Shown piece after piece: positions 23,658 to 32,252 of a stretch of DNA of 64,000 bases (position 1 is the stretch's first letter; every line of letters starts with the position of its first letter). A model generated the notes under the pieces. The model saw only the letters and a list, made by a program, of their open reading frames with translations. It did not search any database and was not told the origin of the DNA. Made by a program: the position numbers and the translations under genes. This DNA is from Phycisphaerales bacterium (GTDB taxonomy: Bacteria; Planctomycetota; Phycisphaerae; Phycisphaerales; SM1A02): contig JAJDDB010000004.1 of assembly GCA_029260575.1 (NCBI GenBank), forward strand, positions 372,001 through 436,000, in the 5' to 3' direction.

Positions 23658-24098
23658 ATGTTTGAACGATTGAAGAAGTCCAATGATGTTGCCGATGCCA
23701 GCGAGCAAACGCAGTGGTCTGGTTTGACCGTCGGGCTGGTCGGGCACTGTGGGCCTGATACACACGGGCTGACGCGGTTTGTGAACAGGGTATTGCCCGG
23801 AGCGCGCATTGAGAGTGTCCACACCGGAAGTGAACTCGAAGCGCTGGGTGCAGAGGGTGTTGTGCTGCTTGTCAATCGTGTACTGGACGGGCGGTTCGAG
23901 ACTGGAAATGGTGTAGAACTGATTCGGCAGTTGCGCAATCGCGATGCTGATGTCGTGGCGATACTGATGTCGAACTTTACTGATGCACAGCAGGATGCCG
24001 AAGCAGCGGGGGCGCAGCCGGGGTTCGGCAAGTCGCAATTGAAAGATGATGTATCTGCGGCGCGGTTGTGTGAGGCGGCACAGGCAGCGATTGTTTAA
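23658..24098 (+). CDS. Degenerate receiver-like domain protein
   Basis: A 146-residue protein starting at ATG 23658, 4 bases after the tilS stop. The second half, GVELIRQLRNRDADVVAILMSNFTD then AEAAGAQPGFGKSQL, follows the beta-4/alpha-4/beta-5 pattern of response-regulator receivers, with SN and K in the expected places. At the usual phospho-acceptor position the text reads LLVNRVLDG, with Asn in place of Asp, so phosphorylation is doubtful. There is no output domain. Perhaps a pseudo-receiver protein that binds partners; function unknown. It overlaps the convergent GT39 gene by 4 bases. Confidence 0.7.
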   Translation: MFERLKKSNDVADASEQTQWSGLTVGLVGHCGPDTHGLTRFVNRVLPGARIESVHTGSELEALGAEGVVLLVNRVLDGRFETGNGVELIRQLRNRDADVVAILMSNFTDAQQDAEAAGAQPGFGKSQLKDDVSAARLCEAAQAAIV

Positions 24099-25789
24099 CG
24101 ATTAGATATTTTCCAGAGTTGTTTACCGCCGGCCCGTGCGTATTCGACGTCGAAGATCAGCTCGCCGTGCAGTTGATCGGGCAAGAGCAGGTTTTCATCA
24201 TCGGGCACGAGCAGCCAGAAGTACTCGCTGTCGGGAGCGCGTTCGAGCAGTTGATCGGCTGTAGTGAGCTGCGGTATTGCGCGATCAAGATAATACACCT
24301 CGGTTTCCCATGTGTCGCGCCAGCCGAACAGCGGCTCAGCACGTTCAACGTATTCAGCAACCAGATACGTTGATGCGCGGGCATCATCACGTTTGCGGGA
24401 CCACAATGCGCCGTCAGCAGCAGCGGCGGTGATGAAAACAGCAGCGAGCAAGATGGTGCAGACGAACGCGCGATCGTTGCCGGCGCGATCACTGTTGCTG
24501 ATGCGAATGCAGGCGATCAACGCGCATACTGCTGCGAGCAGGACGGCAACAGTGCTGACGATGGACAAACTGGGTTGCTGTTCGTGTTCAAGCGTGAGCC
24601 AAATCGCACCCGCTGCGATTGCGAGGATATGGCCGATGAGGAGATTCCTCCACCAGCCAGCTTTGCGCGCTTCGAAAAACCCATCTGCCCAACGTAAGGC
24701 AAATGCAGCCATGAGCACAGCTATCGGGCCGACGACGGGGAGCATGTAATACCACCTGCGGTTCAGCGAGAACCAGAGGAGGATCATCGGCGCGACCGCA
24801 ACGCACCAGAGCACGCGCGATGCACGGTTGGATCGCAGTTCACGGGACAGCGGCGCGAGCAGCGCAAAGATGTAGAAAATCACCCAGGGCAGGAGCATGA
24901 CTGCGGTGCGATACGTGTAGTACGGATCGATGTAACGAATCTTCGGTTTGTTTTCTCGCTCGGCGACGCGCGACACGGTTTCGCCGAACCAGACATCGGT
25001 TGCGGTGTCGATTCGCAGGTACACAGCGTAATACCACCATGCGGAAAGCGCGATAAAGATGAGCAGGCCGGTGAAGGGGCGCAGCACAGGGAGGATATCA
25101 CGGGCCCGGCGGTTCCAGAGCATGGCGACGACCCAGCCGAGGATGATCGGCAGTTGCAGTTGCGGGCCTTTGGTGAGCATGCCGAGCGCGAAGAAGAACC
25201 AGGCCAGCCAGGTGAACCACTTGGCATGTGCGCACTGCAATTGAGTTCTTCGGCAATGATCAGCGTGAATCAGGGCGAGCAGGCCCGCGGCGCAGAAGAG
25301 GGCGTAGACCATTTCCGGGCGGGCGGAATGGGAATAGGTCATGTACCCGCTTGATGATGCCAGCAGCAGCGATGCAATAATACCTGTGCGTATGTCGAAG
25401 AGACGAATGCTGAGCAGCAGTACGACGATTGACAAACCGATTGCTGCGAGTGCAGATGGCGCGCGGGATTCCCATTCGGTGATGTCGCCGTCGGAGCCGA
25501 CGATGCGATCGACCGCAATCACCAGCCAGTAATTCATCGGCGGCTTCTTGAGACGCGGGGCGTCATTGATCCAGGGCACGAGGTAGTCGCTGCGCGCGAT
25601 CATCTCCTCAGCGGTGCGGGCGACAAAAACTTCGTGACTTTCCAGCGGGAGGTTCAGCCACAGCCCGCTGATTGCTGTGATGGTTGAGATGATGATGACG
25701 AGCGCGATGAGCAGACGTTTATGGCGCAGGAACCATGCTTCGGATGCGGCGGCGGTAGTGTCTGCTGTGTGTTGCGAGTCGTTGTTCAT
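24095..25789 (-). CDS. ArnT-like glycosyltransferase (GT39/GT83 family)
   Basis: A 564-residue polytopic membrane enzyme, with about 11-12 hydrophobic segments. The first periplasmic loop contains LESHEVFVARTAEEM then NDAPRLKKPPMNYW, matching the acidic catalytic loop and the KPPL/KPPM signature of ArnT and related polyprenyl-phosphate-sugar transferases. Thus it probably moves a sugar from an undecaprenyl-phosphate carrier to lipid A, a glycan or protein on the outer side of the cytoplasmic membrane. The C-terminal soluble part is about 100 residues. It is transcribed alone. Donor and acceptor are unknown. The 119 bases upstream, to the end of serS, hold nothing recognisable. Confidence 0.88.
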   Translation of the reverse strand: MNNDSQHTADTTAAASEAWFLRHKRLLIALVIIISTITAISGLWLNLPLESHEVFVARTAEEMIARSDYLVPWINDAPRLKKPPMNYWLVIAVDRIVGSDGDITEWESRAPSALAAIGLSIVVLLLSIRLFDIRTGIIASLLLASSSGYMTYSHSARPEMVYALFCAAGLLALIHADHCRRTQLQCAHAKWFTWLAWFFFALGMLTKGPQLQLPIILGWVVAMLWNRRARDILPVLRPFTGLLIFIALSAWWYYAVYLRIDTATDVWFGETVSRVAERENKPKIRYIDPYYTYRTAVMLLPWVIFYIFALLAPLSRELRSNRASRVLWCVAVAPMILLWFSLNRRWYYMLPVVGPIAVLMAAFALRWADGFFEARKAGWWRNLLIGHILAIAAGAIWLTLEHEQQPSLSIVSTVAVLLAAVCALIACIRISNSDRAGNDRAFVCTILLAAVFITAAAADGALWSRKRDDARASTYLVAEYVERAEPLFGWRDTWETEVYYLDRAIPQLTTADQLLERAPDSEYFWLLVPDDENLLLPDQLHGELIFDVEYARAGGKQLWKISNR

Positions 25790-25908
25790 CGATGCATCGC
25801 GCTTTGCACAGGGAATTTACGGGTCGGCACTGTTTGTGAACGCTCAACTCAACCATCGTCCTTCGGCCGAAAGGCACGTTGAAGCGTACCCTGCCGCGAG
25901 GCGAAATC

Positions 25909-27306
25909 TCAACCAATGCGCTGCTGGTTGTTCATGTATGGCTGGAGCGCTTTGGGAATCGTGATCGAGCCATCTTCGTTCTGGTACAACTCGAGAAGCG
26001 GAATGAGCACGCGCGGTGACGCAAGAACTGTGTTGTTCAGCGAGTGACAGAACACTGTTTTGCCTTGGTCGTTGCGATACCGCAGGTTGAGTCTGCGGCA
26101 TTGATAGTCGTACAACCGACTGGCGGAATGTGTTTCGCCCCACGCGCCGGCGGGGTTGCCATCAGCATCAACATCACCGCGGCTGGGCATCCATGATTCA
26201 ATGTCGATCATGTCCGCGTTCTTCGGACCGAGGTCGCCGGTGCAGCATTGCAGCAGTCTGTATGGGAACTCGAGTTTCTGCAACAGCGCTTCGACGATGC
26301 CGATCATCTTCTGATGCCACTGCCGTGATTCGGTTTCGTCAGCCTTGCAGATGACGACCTGCTCAACCTTGTCGAACTGGTGAATGCGGTACAGACCGGC
26401 GGTGTCTTTGCCTGCAGCGCCGGCTTCGCGGCGGAAGCACGTCGAAACTGTTGCGTATTGCAACGGCAGTTGGTCAGCGCTAAGGATTTCATCGGCGTGC
26501 ATCGCCATCAGCGAGACTTCGCCGGTGCCGGTGAGAAAGAGATCGTGTCCGGACCCGCGTTTTGATTCTTCGATGTGGTATGCCTGATCGTGACCTGCGG
26601 GAAAGAAGCCGGTGCCGACCATCATCTCTTCGCGAACGATGACGGGGACGGTGCAGCCGACAAAGCCATGTTCTGTGGTGATGAAGTCGAAGGCGAGGCG
26701 GAGTATTGCCTGGTGCAGTCGCGCGCCATCGCCGGTGAGGATGTAGCTGCGCGAGCCGGACATCTTCACACCGCGTTCGAAATCGACGAGGTTGTGCATT
26801 TCGGCAAGCTGCATGTGTGTGCGCGGCGCGAAACCCTTGTTGTCTACAAATGACTTTGATGGATTGAACCAGTTGGGATGCCAGGTGCGCAGCTGGACGT
26901 TGTCAGCTTCGGAAGTGCCCGGCGGGACATCGGGATCGGGGGGTTGGGGGATCGCGAGAAGAATCGTTTCCAACTTCGGCTTGATCGCAGCGATCTGCTC
27001 ATCAAGTTCGGCAATACGATTCTTGAGTTGCAGCGGTTTTTCTTCGAGTTCGCGAATCTGCGACTCGATCTCGCTTGAGTGGGTTTCGGGAACTGTCTTG
27101 AGCTGTTTGCGGAGCGTGCCGATCTGCGGGCCGATCTCTTTGGAGAGCTTTTTTTGCGTAGCGCGCTGCGATTCCTGTTCAGCGAGAAGTGCGCGGTGTT
27201 GAGTGTCGAGTTCGAGCAACCGGTCGATGTCAACAGCGACGCCTTTGGCGCGTGCGCCGTCTTTGTATTTGTCCGGATTGTCGCGCAGGTCTTTGAGGTC
27301 GATCAT
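25909..27306 (-). CDS. serS: Seryl-tRNA synthetase
   Basis: Charges tRNA-Ser (and tRNA-Sec where present) with serine. The 465-residue class II synthetase opens with MIDLKDLRDNPDKYK, continues with the long antiparallel coiled-coil tRNA arm (about residues 30-115), then the core with motif 2 STCFRREAGAAGKDTAGLYRIHQF-type sequence and motif 3 LNNTVLASPRVLIPLLE. In motif 3 many homologues have LNGSGLAVGR; here LNNTVLASPR is a common variant. The start is ATG 27306; upstream extension is not credible. It is on the minus strand downstream of nadK, 133 bases away, and that gap contains a hairpin repeat. Confidence 0.96.
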   Translation of the reverse strand: MIDLKDLRDNPDKYKDGARAKGVAVDIDRLLELDTQHRALLAEQESQRATQKKLSKEIGPQIGTLRKQLKTVPETHSSEIESQIRELEEKPLQLKNRIAELDEQIAAIKPKLETILLAIPQPPDPDVPPGTSEADNVQLRTWHPNWFNPSKSFVDNKGFAPRTHMQLAEMHNLVDFERGVKMSGSRSYILTGDGARLHQAILRLAFDFITTEHGFVGCTVPVIVREEMMVGTGFFPAGHDQAYHIEESKRGSGHDLFLTGTGEVSLMAMHADEILSADQLPLQYATVSTCFRREAGAAGKDTAGLYRIHQFDKVEQVVICKADETESRQWHQKMIGIVEALLQKLEFPYRLLQCCTGDLGPKNADMIDIESWMPSRGDVDADGNPAGAWGETHSASRLYDYQCRRLNLRYRNDQGKTVFCHSLNNTVLASPRVLIPLLELYQNEDGSITIPKALQPYMNNQQRIG

Positions 27307-27370
27307 ATGCGGGCGATAGTAGCGAATTGATTTGGGAGGTGGGTTTGGAGTTGGTCTTGTGTGATGCCAA

Positions 27371-27393
27371 CTCCCCGTCGGAGCCGGGGCTAA
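27371..27393 (+). repeat. Possible variant of the GGA-loop hairpin
   Basis: CCCCG (27373-27377), loop TCGGAGC, CGGGG (27385-27389), followed by CTAAAG. It shares a C-rich 5' arm, a GGA in the loop and a GGGCT end with the hairpins at 16884 and 42732, but the stem is only 5 bp. It lies in the 133-base gap between nadK and serS. Confidence 0.45.
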
Positions 27394-27439
27394 AGGATTG
27401 CAATGCAACGTTTGTGAGAAGGTTGTCGCGGTGGGCCAA

Positions 27440-28300
27440 TCACGGACCGCGGTCGCGGTAGGTTGGCGGGGCGGCCCAGCGCATTTTTTCCAGCAGCACC
27501 TTCCAGTAACTGGTCATTGGATTGGTCACGAGCTTGGCGCGTTTCTCGTGGCGGGTGATGATGACGGACATGTCCTCGGACAACGGAAGGGTGTCCTGCC
27601 CGTCGAGCACAAGTGTTGTTCCGTCGTTGCAGCGCGTGATGCGGAAGCGGAGCTGTTCATCAGCGGGTGCGACGATGGGGCGGAAGGCGAGGCTGTGTAC
27701 CGCAAGCGGGGTGATGATCATCGCTTCAATACTTGGATGCACGATCGGTCCGCCTGCAGAGACGTTGTATGCAGTGGACCCGCCGGCGGTTGAGACGATG
27801 ACGCCGTCGCCGTTGAGAACCGGGCCGTCGTTGCCGTTGACGTACTGGTGCAATTCGATCATGCGAAACGGCGGGCCGGCGGTAATGACCGCATCATTCA
27901 TAGCCAATGCTCTGTGAATCTCTGTGCCGTTTGCCTGGCAGACCTGAACGTTCAGCAGCATGTACTGGCGGATGGGCGGCGCGGCGGAGAAGAGCGTTCT
28001 GGCCTGTTGTTCGAGGCTGTTGACATCGAACTCTGCGAGGAAGCCGAACCGACCGATGTTGACGCCGATGAGCGGAATGTTGTGATCAACAAGCCGGCGC
28101 GCCTGGCTCATGATGGTGCCGTCGCCGCCGATGGCAATTGCCATGTCTGCTGTGATTGTGCTGTCGAGTGGTTCGCCGTTGGCCTGCAATTCGTCGATGA
28201 TTTGGACGTGATCGGCAATGCTGGCGCGGACCTGCTGCAGCGGCTGGGTGACTTCCGGGCGGGTTGTGTCTGCGAGAATGATGACGCGGGGTTTCGTCAT
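27440..28300 (-). CDS. nadK: NAD(+)/NADH kinase
   Basis: Phosphorylates NAD to NADP in the cytoplasm. The 286-residue product has the GGDGT motif (residues 58-62), VNIGRFGFLAEF, AMNDAVI and GVIVSTAGGSTAYNVSAGGPIV, all hallmarks of NAD kinase, and normal length. ATG 28300 directly precedes the first strand (RVIILAD); the frame continues far upstream but through the divergent repeat and glycosyltransferase and is not protein-like. No clear ribosome site is seen. The repeat at 28352 lies in the 165-base divergent region to the GT2 gene. Confidence 0.95.
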   Translation of the reverse strand: MTKPRVIILADTTRPEVTQPLQQVRASIADHVQIIDELQANGEPLDSTITADMAIAIGGDGTIMSQARRLVDHNIPLIGVNIGRFGFLAEFDVNSLEQQARTLFSAAPPIRQYMLLNVQVCQANGTEIHRALAMNDAVITAGPPFRMIELHQYVNGNDGPVLNGDGVIVSTAGGSTAYNVSAGGPIVHPSIEAMIITPLAVHSLAFRPIVAPADEQLRFRITRCNDGTTLVLDGQDTLPLSEDMSVIITRHEKRAKLVTNPMTSYWKVLLEKMRWAAPPTYRDRGP

Positions 28301-28351
28301 GGGCGGTAGTGTACGCGGAGCAGCGCGAACGTGGCGCGGCACGGCTGATCT

Positions 28352-28408
28352 GACGTTCGAAGACATCGACTTTCGCTCAAGAGACGCACTGAAATGCGTC
28401 CCGCCGTG
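28352..28408. repeat. Interspersed TGAA-loop hairpin element, copy 1
   Basis: This 57-base element shares GACGTTCGAAGA, an ATCGA..CTTT core, a hairpin GACGCA/TGCGTC (28383-28388 and 28395-28400) around CTGAAA, and CCGCCGTG with the element at 62123-62181. It lies in the divergent gap between nadK and a GT2 gene. The two copies differ in stem sequence but keep the hairpin. Confidence 0.65.
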
Positions 28409-28465
28409 CGGTCGGACGAAGATGTACAGCATTATGGCTACGTCTTCGATACCATCGGCCGCTGC

Positions 28466-29230
28466 ATGGGCGTGAGCGACAGACATTTCCGGCTGGTGGT
28501 GCCGTGTTACAACGAGGCTGATCGGCTGGATGGCGATCAGTTTGTGCAATTTGCGCAGCGGTATCCGCACGTCCACTTTCTGTTTGTGGACGATGGCAGC
28601 AGTGACGACACCAAGGCGATGCTGACGGAACTCTGTGCGCGTCGGCCGGAGTCGCTTGGTCTGCTCGCGCTGCAGAAGAACCGCGGCAAGGGTGAAGCGG
28701 TTCGGCAGGGCATGCTTGCTGCGATGGTGATGCAGCCGGAGCCGATGGCTACGGGATTCTGGGATGCTGATCTGGCGACGCCGCTGGAGGCGATCAATGT
28801 GCTTGGTGATGTGTTTGCGCAACGGCCGGACATTGACATGGTGTTCGGCTCGCGTGTGAATCTTCTCGGCCGTGAGGTGCATCGTCAGTTGATGCGGCAC
28901 TACATCGGCCGTGTATTTGCGACAGCAGCTTCCGCGGTGCTGCGGCTGCCGATTTATGACACGCAGTGTGGGGCAAAGTTGTTTCGAGCGACGGATGAAT
29001 TGCGAACGGTGTGCGCCGATCCGTTTTTATCGCGGTGGATATTTGATGTGGAGATGATTGCGCGCTATCAGCGGCTTCGGCGGGGCAGCAGCAAGCCGGC
29101 GGCGCGGGAGATCATTTATGAACTGCCGCTTTTGCAATGGCGGGATGTGAAGGGATCGAAGCTGACGCTGCCGGATTTCTTTGTTGTGGGGCTGGACCTG
29201 ATGCGCATTCAGGTGCAGTATTTCTCGTGA
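28466..29230 (+). CDS. GT2 glycosyltransferase, dolichyl-phosphate glucosyltransferase-like
   Basis: A 254-residue GT-A transferase: LVVPCYNEADRLDG, FVDDGSSDDT, KNRGKGEAVRQGM, the metal site DADLATPLE, and MVFGSRV followed by IYDTQCGAKLFR. This pattern is that of polyprenyl-phosphate glucose/mannose synthases (DPG/DPM1-like), which could supply a lipid-linked sugar to the ArnT-like enzyme at 24095. No C-terminal membrane anchors are seen. ATG 28466 is chosen; the upstream frame runs through a repeat element. Its stop overlaps the start of the FkbM gene (GTGA), so the two are co-translated. Confidence 0.88.
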   Translation: MGVSDRHFRLVVPCYNEADRLDGDQFVQFAQRYPHVHFLFVDDGSSDDTKAMLTELCARRPESLGLLALQKNRGKGEAVRQGMLAAMVMQPEPMATGFWDADLATPLEAINVLGDVFAQRPDIDMVFGSRVNLLGREVHRQLMRHYIGRVFATAASAVLRLPIYDTQCGAKLFRATDELRTVCADPFLSRWIFDVEMIARYQRLRRGSSKPAAREIIYELPLLQWRDVKGSKLTLPDFFVVGLDLMRIQVQYFS

Positions 29231-30201
29231 GCAATTCAGAACCCGCGGTTGCGCGAGTGTTGCGACGATTGCTGCGCGCAATGCAGACCGAATCAACTCG
29301 CGTATCAATGTTTGGGAAGGCGTGGCGGCTGATTGTCATGGTTCCGGTGTTTGGCGTGTATCTGATTATCGCGCGCTGGCGGCTGTGGCGCAAATGCCCG
29401 ATCAAGTGTGTTTCCGCAATCGAATCTGGCGCGATTCTGCTGTGCTGCCCGCCGGACCTGGTCATGATGTACGCCCATGTATTCGGCATCTGGGAGCCGG
29501 ACCTGACCCGATTCATCGCACGGCGGTTGCACGAAGGTGATGGCTTCATTGATATCGGAGCGAACGTCGGATATTACTCGTTGGCCGCAGCGAAAGTTGT
29601 CGGTGACACCGGCACGGTGGTCAGTGTCGAAGCTTCGCGACGCATCTTTGAGATGCTGATTGCAAATATCGAGCGCAATGCGGATATCAAACAGCGCATT
29701 CGGACGGTGCATGTTGCAGCATCTGCAGAACCTGGCGAACTGACGGTGCATCTGGGGCCGGAGCATAATCTTGGATTGACCACAACATCGCCGCGCGGGA
29801 ATTTCACGAGTGAAGCTGCGGTGCAGGCGCTACCGCTTCATGACATCTTACATGATGACGAGATTACTCGGACTCGACTGGTGAAGATCGATGTGGAAGG
29901 CGGCGAAGATCAGGTTCTTGCGGGTATGCGCGAGTTCATCGAGCGCTGTCCGAAGACGGTGGAGATTCTCGTGGAGGTGACGCCGCGATGGTGGACCAAT
30001 TCGCAGTGCACGTTGCAGCAGGTGTTGCAGCCGCTACTTGATGCGGGTTTTCATGCGTATGCACTGCCGAACAACTATTGGCCGTGGCGGTATCTCTGGC
30101 CGCGCGATGTGTGCCCGCCGCAGCGCATTCATCATGAACTGGATCGACCGATACGCCGGTTGGATCTTGTGCTGTCGCGCGTTGATGCGGAGCAGTTGTG
30201 A
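29227..30201 (+). CDS. FkbM-family methyltransferase
   Basis: A 324-residue protein with an N-terminal hydrophobic segment (about residues 30-50) and then an SAM-binding domain: GFIDIGANVGYYSL, VVSVEASRR and VKIDVEGGEDQVLAGM, the FkbM signature. It starts at GTG 29227 within the stop of the GT2 gene, a 4-base overlap. Enzymes of this family O-methylate sugars of surface polysaccharides or small molecules. The neighbouring glycosyltransferase suggests a polysaccharide or glycolipid substrate. The 177 bases to the next gene contain nothing I recognise. Confidence 0.87.
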   Translation: MSNSEPAVARVLRRLLRAMQTESTRVSMFGKAWRLIVMVPVFGVYLIIARWRLWRKCPIKCVSAIESGAILLCCPPDLVMMYAHVFGIWEPDLTRFIARRLHEGDGFIDIGANVGYYSLAAAKVVGDTGTVVSVEASRRIFEMLIANIERNADIKQRIRTVHVAASAEPGELTVHLGPEHNLGLTTTSPRGNFTSEAAVQALPLHDILHDDEITRTRLVKIDVEGGEDQVLAGMREFIERCPKTVEILVEVTPRWWTNSQCTLQQVLQPLLDAGFHAYALPNNYWPWRYLWPRDVCPPQRIHHELDRPIRRLDLVLSRVDAEQL

Positions 30202-30378
30202 ATCGTTTTCACTGTCAGTCGAATTGGCCTCGCAGAGCGGCTGGCGTGTTGAAGCAATTCGTGAAAGACATTGCGGATCTGATACTCATTCTTCACAAGA
30301 TACCGAAATGGACGTGCGGCGCATCGCTACGGCTGTATCGATTGAGCGTGACAGACTTGCGGTGCGCCGCCGGGAAGA

Positions 30379-32010
30379 TCAATCCGCTTTATTGATATCA
30401 AAGTTGTTCAATTGCGAGCTGCCGCGGCCGAAGAGATCTCCCGAAAGAAACAGTCGCGTTGTCGGCGGCGTGCCCCACAGCGGCTGCCCGTAGCGAGAAG
30501 TCACGTCGTTATCGTCGTAGCCCATGATTTGCAGCAATGTGGGAAAGAGCTGGAAATGGCTGGTTTTGTCCTGCACCGATTCGATGCCGTTTGGAAACCG
30601 GTCTTTTGCGAGCCGACCCCAGATGAGCAGCGGTACATTCGCCTGGCCGGGCGGCGGGTCCCTGCGCACACCGTGTGGGGTGCTTCCTTCGTCAAGGGTT
30701 TGACCGTGATCTGAAGTATACACCACGACCGTCTCAGACATGTCGAGCTGCGGCAGAAGGTATTCGAGAAACCTATCAGCGCCCCATCGCACGGCATTGG
30801 AATAGCTGTTTGAAATCTCCTCGAACGTGCTTGCATCGAGTGGTGTGCCGCGGGCCATTGACGGGGTGAAGATGTTCTGCGATGGCGGATAGGTGCTGGC
30901 GTAGTGAAAGTGTGCGCCGTATTTGTTGATCCAGATAAAGATCGGCTGGTCATCCCGGATCCATTGCAGCGCGCGCTCGGCAAGGAGTTGGTCGCGTTCG
31001 TGTCTCACTTCGGGATCTACCTGATCGCCGATTGCCCAATACGTCTTGTCGATGTCGTCGAGATCAGGTGGCTTCAAGAAATTCTCGAGTACGTTCGGCG
31101 GATATTGGCCGTCGAGATAGCAGGTGGTGTAACCGGCTGCCTTGGCGTATTGAAAAATACTTGGCAATCGCAGGCTTGTCTGTTTCAGATCGGGGAGCTG
31201 GTCGGCTTGCAGGCCGGTGCGCACCATCAGGTTTGATGGAGCGGAAAGATTGGCCGTTGAAGAGGCGATTCCGAGGTTGAGGTACTGATCGCTGGTTGAT
31301 TCGAGCCAGGGAGCTGTTGGAAGTTTCCAGCCGTTGATGGACAGATACTCGCCGCAAATGCTTTCGTCCATGATAAAGATCAGCACACGCGGCTTGGGGG
31401 CATCCGGGTTCGGCGTCAGCGTGACCGGTTCGCGTGGTTCGGCATCGAGGGAATTGACAGCGGCGTAGACGGCCAGGACCGGAATCCGCAGCGGCGATGG
31501 ATACACATCCATCATGGCGACGGTGCGATGCAACATGATGTAGCAGATCAGTGCAGCCACCGGAATGAGCGTGAGCCAGCGCAGATTGAAGCGCATCTTT
31601 ACAAATCGCACGACCGCGTAGATCGCCGCGGCAATCACGGTTGCGATCAGTGTGGCTTTGAGAACGGAGGTTGTGTAGGAACCCATGAATTCGCTGACAA
31701 AGGTTGCTTCGGTGAGAGCTGTGTTGACTTCGCTGAAACCGACGCTGCCGCCGGTCAGCAGCCGGCTGCACAATTCGATGCCGAGAAAGACGAAAACGAT
31801 GACGAGCGCAATCCAACGAACGATTGCAGAACGCGAGAACAGGGCAACGATGATCGCTGCGACGGCAGTGAAATACGTCATCAAATACGTCACGCCGACG
31901 ATAAAGTTGCGCCGTCCGTACAGCGACAACGTCACCTTTACGGAACGCAGGAAACCGTATTCAATGAGATTGAATACAACCGCGCCGAGCAAAACCATCG
32001 CCACAAGCAC
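30379..32010 (-). CDS. EptA/CptA-like phosphoethanolamine transferase (sulfatase superfamily)
   Basis: About 543 residues: five N-terminal membrane helices, then a periplasmic alkaline-phosphatase-fold domain. Metal and catalytic positions visible: MDES (about 214-217), the nucleophile segment SSTANLSAP with Thr near 252, corresponding to TSTAxSxP in EptA, then YTSDHGQTLDE and TPHG. The family moves phosphoethanolamine from a phospholipid to lipid A, core sugars or other glycans. The two cysteines that flank the nucleophile in EptA are absent. The start is uncertain: GTG 32010 begins directly in the first helix, and the frame is open about 25 codons further without an ATG. Confidence 0.85.
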   Translation of the reverse strand: MLVAMVLLGAVVFNLIEYGFLRSVKVTLSLYGRRNFIVGVTYLMTYFTAVAAIIVALFSRSAIVRWIALVIVFVFLGIELCSRLLTGGSVGFSEVNTALTEATFVSEFMGSYTTSVLKATLIATVIAAAIYAVVRFVKMRFNLRWLTLIPVAALICYIMLHRTVAMMDVYPSPLRIPVLAVYAAVNSLDAEPREPVTLTPNPDAPKPRVLIFIMDESICGEYLSINGWKLPTAPWLESTSDQYLNLGIASSTANLSAPSNLMVRTGLQADQLPDLKQTSLRLPSIFQYAKAAGYTTCYLDGQYPPNVLENFLKPPDLDDIDKTYWAIGDQVDPEVRHERDQLLAERALQWIRDDQPIFIWINKYGAHFHYASTYPPSQNIFTPSMARGTPLDASTFEEISNSYSNAVRWGADRFLEYLLPQLDMSETVVVYTSDHGQTLDEGSTPHGVRRDPPPGQANVPLLIWGRLAKDRFPNGIESVQDKTSHFQLFPTLLQIMGYDDNDVTSRYGQPLWGTPPTTRLFLSGDLFGRGSSQLNNFDINKAD

Positions 32011-32252
32011 GATAATTCGTCGAAATACACTGTGTTTCTTTTCGCTTTTGATCGGTATGCATCCGCAGGGTTTCAGGAATCAGGGATTGTACGTCAACGT
32101 TCGGCCGAAGTTCGGTCGGCGATCGTGCTTTGAACAGACATCGACGATTTGCGTGAGAATGTTCGCACGATTTCGCTTCGCTGCATGCTATGAAGCCCGA
32201 ATACTTACTGCTGCCTGACGGTTGGCGATACGGGTGAAATCGCAGCAGGAAC

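Noticed and set aside
24095-24098. Overlap of the receiver-like gene and the GT39 gene as a sign of a false gene
   Set aside because: Both frames are well supported and a 4-base convergent overlap of stops is ordinary.
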